Of a stretch of 11,573 nt of DNA, positions 6,915 to 11,573 are shown one piece after another (the first letter of the stretch is position 1; each line of letters begins with the position of its first letter). The DNA is from Bacteroidota bacterium (lineage in GTDB: Bacteria > Bacteroidota > Bacteroidia > Bacteroidales > VadinHA17). Both the position numbers and the translations under genes were made by a program. A model generated the notes under the pieces. It made no database searches. It had not been told where the DNA came from and saw nothing but the letters and a program-made list of their open reading frames with translations. Location of the stretch: positions 1 to 11,573 of the forward strand of contig JADFUQ010000290.1 of assembly GCA_015222065.1 (NCBI GenBank). The letters run 5' to 3'.

Positions 6915-7904
6915 CTAAAATTTTGAGAAATTTATTGCTCTAACATTTCGAATTTTTTTATCCCCCGATAAATAAACTGACAAAGAAAATTCATGAGCTC
7001 CCGTAACAGGCACCGGCAAATCCGTTCTCCATGGTGCAAAATCATAACTATAAGATATTCCCAAACCGGAAATTTCCATTGCTAAACCTAAAGTCAATAA
7101 ATTCATTGTAACATCCAAATCGTGACTGATCCATGCACCTATGTGAATACGATCATAACCAGCTGTAAATCCATACTTTAAAATCTCTGATTTCTGCTGG
7201 CTTTTAAAAAAAATTCCCGGCGATATATAAAACCCATCAGCCGGGGAACCGGAAAACCGGAAAGTATTTCTAATAAAAAGACTCCATTTCCGCGAAAGTT
7301 GTGATTTATACGAATCGGATAAAGAAATAACCGGTTTGGCAAGATGATTAATTGATATTCCCGCAATTATATCTTTGTAATTAGCCAGAAAACCAACGCT
7401 GAAATCAGGATACAATTTATTATTGCCTGCTATTACTTCATTTGTCTGATAAATAATCCCTCCTACATTGTCTATCATATCAGGAAGAACAAGATTATTC
7501 ACCGATCTGCTCCATTGATTTAATGAAGCCTGAAACCCGGTAAGTATAAACATATCCCTGCCAGCTTGAAGATGATATGAGTAAATTAGTGCAGCAGACG
7601 ACCACCTGAAGGTATTCCCACCCTGAGAATCGTTAATTATTTGCACACCAACTCCTCCATGAACAAATTCAACCGGCTGATCATAAAATGCCCCTGTAGT
7701 AATATAAGCGGAACTTAAACTTGGCCATTGGTTCCTGTATATTGCCGATACTCGCCCTCGACCTCCTGTACCTGCAAAAGCTGGGTTTAATCTTAACAAA
7801 CCCGGGTAAATCTGAGAAAACTCCGGATCCTGACTCATCCCCAATAATGAAATGAAAATCAATAAAATTATACTGATCCGCTGTTTATTAAACATTGAAA
7901 ACAT
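6915..7904 (-). CDS. PorP/SprF family outer-membrane protein
   Basis: 329 residues of the PorP/SprF family, Bacteroidota-specific outer-membrane beta-barrels linked to the type IX secretion system. SprF helps export the adhesin SprB and PorP is a core component, but many genomes carry several paralogues, so the exact partner is unknown. An N-terminal signal peptide (RISIILLIFISLLGMSQ, 9-25) is followed by the family hallmark DPEFSQIYPGLLRLNPAFAGT (26-46) and AIYRNQWPSL (54-63). Alternating strands then run to a C-terminal aromatic (INFSKF), typical of a barrel. ATG 7904 is used; ATG 7895 (residue 4) is an equally good start and leaves the signal peptide intact. The next gene on this strand, gldJ, begins 76 nt downstream. 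Upstream is a divergent spacer shared with porU. Confidence 0.88.
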   Translation of the reverse strand: MFSMFNKQRISIILLIFISLLGMSQDPEFSQIYPGLLRLNPAFAGTGGRGRVSAIYRNQWPSLSSAYITTGAFYDQPVEFVHGGVGVQIINDSQGGNTFRWSSAALIYSYHLQAGRDMFILTGFQASLNQWSRSVNNLVLPDMIDNVGGIIYQTNEVIAGNNKLYPDFSVGFLANYKDIIAGISINHLAKPVISLSDSYKSQLSRKWSLFIRNTFRFSGSPADGFYISPGIFFKSQQKSEILKYGFTAGYDRIHIGAWISHDLDVTMNLLTLGLAMEISGLGISYSYDFAPWRTDLPVPVTGAHEFSLSVYLSGDKKIRNVRAINFSKF

Positions 7905-8081
7905 TTTATTTCGTATAGCATAACTACGTTCTTATAAACGTCTGCAATATAAAACTATTATTTTTCGTTATTTTTTTTACATATTTTGTTCTTTTTTACA
8001 ATATCTGCTCGAAATAGTTTCACATATTGATTAAAAAAAATCTTAGTTTTCAGGTTTCATAAATAATTAGTTAATAGTAGG

Positions 8082-8102
8082 CAGTCAACAGTCAGCAGTC
8101 GA
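8082..8102 (+). repeat. CAGTCNN heptamer array (three copies)
   Basis: CAGTCAA, CAGTCAG and CAGTCGA follow each other in exact 7-nt register at 8082, 8089 and 8096. The last copy runs directly into copy B of the 39-nt repeat. This is the same degenerate heptamer that brackets the element near murF. Confidence 0.75.
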
Positions 8103-8138
8103 CTTAAAAATGCAAAGTATAATGAAATTAACCATTTT
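8100..8138 (+). repeat. 39-nt dispersed repeat, copy B
   Basis: Inverted copy of 3703-3741 (37 of 39 identical). It lies between 14 and 52 nt upstream of the porU TTG start. No trace of the four-helix-bundle gene accompanies this copy. If it inserted here, it now supplies part of the porU leader. Confidence 0.8.
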
Positions 8139-8151
8139 CAAGCCATAAACA

Positions 8152-11100
8152 TTGAAATTCCGATACATAAATATAATTGTACCGCTTATTATTTTCTTCC
8201 TGCTAAAATTACAAGCCGGTTCCCAGGGAATTTTTATTGGGTTTCATGTACCGTGGCATAATGTGACATGCCTTGAGAAATTACCTGTGAATTATAATAC
8301 ACATAATAAAAATACTTATTATCTGACTTTTAATGGTGCAACTTTCCCTGACCAACAAACAATGTTCCCTCATTACGAGAATAGTATAACTTACAATAAG
8401 ATTATAAAAGAGTCCGGTATCAGGCTTCATATACTTAAAACTGAACCTATCCCTCCTGAAGCTCTTAATAAAATAAAAAATCTGGAACAGTTACCGGTTA
8501 ATTTTCAAATAAACTATAATAATTATAAACAACGCAAAAAACAGATTAATCACTTCGATCTGATTCCGTTAAGGATAAATCCTACTTCCGGAAAAGTTGA
8601 AAAACTGGTTGATTTTGTACTTGAGATTGTTAAAACACCAGGAATAAATAAAAGTATTGCGAAAAAAGGCATAAAATATTCAAACCAATCAGTTTTCAAT
8701 TCAGGGAAGTGGGTTAAGCTAAAAATCAATAAAGATGGTATTTATAAGCTCACATATGAAAACCTGCTTGAAATGGGAATTTCCGACCCTTCCGATCCCA
8801 GAATATTCGGAAGAGGAGGAATGCTCCCTGAAGAAAACACTATAAAAACGCCGGATGATATTCAGGAAAATGCCATTTGGATGAACAAAGGAGATGATCA
8901 GGAATTTGGACCGGGTGATTATATTCTTTTCTATGGAAAAGGCCCGGATACATGGTCTTATGACGAAAGTAATTCCATATTTTCCTGCAATCCACATCTC
9001 TACTCCAGGTATTCATACTACTATGTTACATCAGATGCAGGGACAGGTAAAAGGATCACCATGGATATGGAAATTACAGATTCTCCGAACATAACAACCA
9101 CACAATTTGACGACTATCTTTTTTATGAAGAAAACATTGTGAACCTTATAAAATCAGGAAAAGAATGGTTTGAGCCAATCGACAGTAAATCAACCCACGC
9201 TTTTCCCTTTCACTTCCCTAATACAATAATATCATCCTTGTGCAAGGTTAAGATCAGGGTTTTAGCCAGATCACAAGTATCTAGCAATTTTACACTTGCA
9301 ACTACCGGAATTACAAATACTATTGATATAGGACCGGTAAATATCTGGAGCTATACCTCCGATTATGCAAAAGCAAATACTCTAATATCCTCTTTTACTG
9401 GCTCTCCTGATGATCTTATACTAAACCTGTCGTATGAAAACAATGGATATTCAGAAGCAAAAACATGGCTCGATTATATCGAGGTTAACGTTCGCAGGGA
9501 ACTAAAAATGTCAGGAGCACAAATGCATTTCAGAGATGTCAACTCCGTTGGTCCGGGTAATATTACATTAATGAAGTTAAAAAATGCAACTCCCAATACC
9601 AGAATATGGGACATATCTGACATACACAATATTAAACAAATACCATATAACACGGCAGGAGATGAAACGGAGTTTGCTATTATTACTGATTCGTTAAAAG
9701 AATTTATTGCATTTAACGATGAAGTGTTTTATATCCCTGAGATTTCCCAGCAAAGTGTTGACAATCAGAATCTTCACGGTATCACACAAGCTGATATGGT
9801 TATTGTAACTCATAATAATTTTATTAACCAGGCAGAAGAGCTTGCCCGGATTCATCGTGATCATGATGATATTACTGTTTCAGTTGTTACTCCGGAGCAA
9901 GTTTATAATGAATTTTCCAGTGGATCGCCTGATGTTTCTGCTATCCGTAATTTTATGAAAATGCTGTATGACAGAGCTGTAATTGAGAAAGATATTCCAA
10001 AATACCTGTTGTTATTTGGTGATGGTTCATATGATAACTTATCTGATCATGAGGAAAATACAGCATATATTTTAACTTACCAGTCAAAAAATTCGCTTAC
10101 ACCTACCCAATCATTTGTAACCGATGATTTTTTTGGTTTGCTGGATGAAGACGAAGGAGGTTCAAACGGACTTGTTGATATCGGTATTGGCCGGTTACCC
10201 GTAACTACAACCGAAGAAGCCGAAACAATGATAGATAAAATAAAAAACTACATGAGTAGTGAAACCTTTGGCCCATGGAGAAATAATATCTGTTTTATCG
10301 GAGATGACGAAGACAATAATCTTCATATGAAAGATGCAAACATTCTGGCAAATTCTATTGATACTGCATATCCTTCATTCCAGATCAGGAAAATATTTCT
10401 GGATGCTTTTCCGCAATCCACAACTCCTCAGGGAGAATCATATCCTGAGGTAAATTCGGCAATAAATAACCAGGTAATGTCAGGATCACTTATTGTAAAC
10501 TATATTGGCCATGGAAATGAACGCGGACTGGCTCATGAAAGGATACTTGAGACATCTGATATTTTATCCTGGAAAAATTTCAATAAACTTCCTTTATTCA
10601 TTACTGCTACATGCGAATTCAGCAGGTTTGATGATATAGAAAAAGAAGCTAACGGAGAAATTACTAAAAAGATATCTGCAGGTGAATTGGTTTTACTGAA
10701 TCCTGATGGCGGCGGTATTGGACTTCTCTCAACTACACGTCTTGTTTATTCAAGTCCGAATTTCATTCTGAACCGCAACTTCTTTAAATTCGCCTTCGAG
10801 AAAGATAATGATCAAAAACCATTGCGAATAGGCGATGTATTACGGCTTACAAAAAACATATCAGGTTCAGGAATAAATAAACGAAACTTCACGTTGTTAG
10901 GAGATCCCGCTCTTACACTCGGCTATCCAAAACAATTTGTTGTAACAGACTCACTTAACGGGTTTGACATTATTACACATATAGATACATTAAAAGCCCT
11001 TGGGAAAGTTACAATTTCCGGTCATCTTGAAGATATTTCCGGACAATCAATTGAAAGTTTTAACGGGATTATTTATCCTTCTGTATTCGACAAACCCCTG

Positions 11101-11573
11101 ACTGTAACCACTTTAGGAAATGATGGTGATAACCCTATGGAATATAAAACAAGAGAAAACCCTATCTATAAAGGGAAAGTTTCAATTAGTCAGGGCAAAT
11201 TCACATTTTCCTTTTTTGTGCCAAAAGATATTTCATATGGTACAGGATTCGGTAAAATATTTTATTATGCTCAAAGTGACCTCAGTGATGCAAGCGGAAA
11301 TGTTACACAAATACCGGTAAATGGATTTGCCGGTGGATTTATTAATGATAATACCGGACCGGTTATAAATCTTTATATGAATGATTCATCCTTCAGAAAC
11401 GGTGGAATAACAGATGAAAGTCCTGTATTACTGGCATATATTCATGACCAGCAAGGTGTAAATACAGTAGGTAACGGGATAGGTCATGATATTACAGCTT
11501 ATATTGATAATGATCAATCCACAATGATGATTCTGAACGATTATTATGAAGCAGATCTGGACAGTTACATGAG
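8152..11573 (+). CDS. porU: PorU, type IX secretion system C25-family sortase (3' end beyond window)
   Basis: 1140 codons are open from TTG 8152 to the window edge, with no stop seen. The start is set by a stop at 8146-8148 and a good signal peptide: basic KFR, then a hydrophobic core (6-20), with cleavage near LQAGSQ (20-25). PorU is the surface cysteine transpeptidase that removes the C-terminal sorting domain of T9SS cargo and joins it to anionic lipopolysaccharide. The N-terminal region (26-540) is beta-rich, with GKWVKLKINKDGIYKLTYE from about 185. The gingipain-like C25 domain covers about 547-920: ADMVIVTH (547-554), LLFGDGSYDN (620-629), IGRLP (679-683), catalytic His787 in YIGHGN, Cys821 in TATCEFSRFDD, and LLGDPALTL (915-923). 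Both catalytic residues are intact. An Ig-like region follows, then the sequence is cut off. Known PorU proteins are about 1150 residues or longer, so the missing part is probably short to moderate. It is divergent from porP. Confidence 0.93.
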   Translation, partial: MKFRYINIIVPLIIFFLLKLQAGSQGIFIGFHVPWHNVTCLEKLPVNYNTHNKNTYYLTFNGATFPDQQTMFPHYENSITYNKIIKESGIRLHILKTEPIPPEALNKIKNLEQLPVNFQINYNNYKQRKKQINHFDLIPLRINPTSGKVEKLVDFVLEIVKTPGINKSIAKKGIKYSNQSVFNSGKWVKLKINKDGIYKLTYENLLEMGISDPSDPRIFGRGGMLPEENTIKTPDDIQENAIWMNKGDDQEFGPGDYILFYGKGPDTWSYDESNSIFSCNPHLYSRYSYYYVTSDAGTGKRITMDMEITDSPNITTTQFDDYLFYEENIVNLIKSGKEWFEPIDSKSTHAFPFHFPNTIISSLCKVKIRVLARSQVSSNFTLATTGITNTIDIGPVNIWSYTSDYAKANTLISSFTGSPDDLILNLSYENNGYSEAKTWLDYIEVNVRRELKMSGAQMHFRDVNSVGPGNITLMKLKNATPNTRIWDISDIHNIKQIPYNTAGDETEFAIITDSLKEFIAFNDEVFYIPEISQQSVDNQNLHGITQADMVIVTHNNFINQAEELARIHRDHDDITVSVVTPEQVYNEFSSGSPDVSAIRNFMKMLYDRAVIEKDIPKYLLLFGDGSYDNLSDHEENTAYILTYQSKNSLTPTQSFVTDDFFGLLDEDEGGSNGLVDIGIGRLPVTTTEEAETMIDKIKNYMSSETFGPWRNNICFIGDDEDNNLHMKDANILANSIDTAYPSFQIRKIFLDAFPQSTTPQGESYPEVNSAINNQVMSGSLIVNYIGHGNERGLAHERILETSDILSWKNFNKLPLFITATCEFSRFDDIEKEANGEITKKISAGELVLLNPDGGGIGLLSTTRLVYSSPNFILNRNFFKFAFEKDNDQKPLRIGDVLRLTKNISGSGINKRNFTLLGDPALTLGYPKQFVVTDSLNGFDIITHIDTLKALGKVTISGHLEDISGQSIESFNGIIYPSVFDKPLTVTTLGNDGDNPMEYKTRENPIYKGKVSISQGKFTFSFFVPKDISYGTGFGKIFYYAQSDLSDASGNVTQIPVNGFAGGFINDNTGPVINLYMNDSSFRNGGITDESPVLLAYIHDQQGVNTVGNGIGHDITAYIDNDQSTMMILNDYYEADLDSYM

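Larger units (their letters stand above)
7905..8151. other. Divergent porP-porU intergenic region
   Basis: This 247-nt AT-rich spacer separates the divergent porP and porU genes and should hold both promoters. I see only near matches to TAnnTTTG (for example TAGTTTTA on the minus strand at 7950-7957 and TAGTTTTC on the plus strand at 8044-8051), so no promoter is called. From 8082 to 8138 it is occupied by a CAGTCNN heptamer array and the second copy of the 39-nt repeat. A short ACGTT/AACGT inverted repeat lies at 7926-7941. Confidence 0.6.

Noticed and set aside
7926..7941. ACGTT/AACGT palindrome upstream of porP as an operator
   Set aside because: Only 5-bp arms and no second occurrence in the window; chance cannot be excluded.

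Overview
The window looks like a chromosomal segment of an AT-rich, gliding-type or gliding-related Bacteroidota bacterium. The order is not certain; Bacteroidales/Marinilabiliales-like is my inference. The main evidence is three components of the type IX secretion system (T9SS) and gliding machinery found only in that phylum: a GldJ-type SUMF1-fold lipoprotein, a PorP/SprF outer-membrane protein and the PorU C25-family sortase. A TAnnTTTG-type promoter box upstream of gldJ agrees with this.

Left block (4-3671, + strand): an inositol-monophosphatase-family phosphatase, two tandem and collinear LpxL/HtrB-type acyltransferases, and a GT2 rhamnosyltransferase-like glycosyltransferase. Spacings are 19 nt, 75 nt and an 8-nt overlap, so this reads as one operon, plausibly for envelope lipid and glycan assembly.

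Convergent gap (3672-3979): no intact gene, but not empty. It holds a composite repeat element: a 39-nt dispersed repeat, two arrays of a 7-nt CAGTCNN repeat in opposite orientation, and between them a collapsed minus-strand gene. That gene keeps the start and end of a four-helix-bundle (23S rRNA intervening-sequence/S23 family) protein but has lost its middle.

Middle block (3980-7904, - strand): porP/sprF, then gldJ with its own promoter and a strong terminator hairpin, then murF, whose start lies a few bases past that hairpin. The T9SS genes and a peptidoglycan-precursor ligase are therefore adjacent but probably not simply co-expressed.

Right block (7905-11573): a 247-nt divergent intergenic region carrying a second, inverted copy of the 39-nt repeat and a third CAGTCNN array. 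It is followed by porU, which starts at TTG 8152 with a clear signal peptide and runs off the window end. All 1140 visible codons are open, and the catalytic His and Cys of the C25 fold are present.

Functionally, PorU is the cell-surface transpeptidase that processes T9SS cargo, GldJ is a periplasmic/outer-membrane lipoprotein tied to the GldK ring, and PorP/SprF is an outer-membrane partner of secreted or gliding adhesins. The left operon probably supplies acyl and sugar parts of the lipopolysaccharide layer to which T9SS cargo is often attached; that link is inference. I found no complete new system. The least-explained item is the repeat / four-helix-bundle remnant element.
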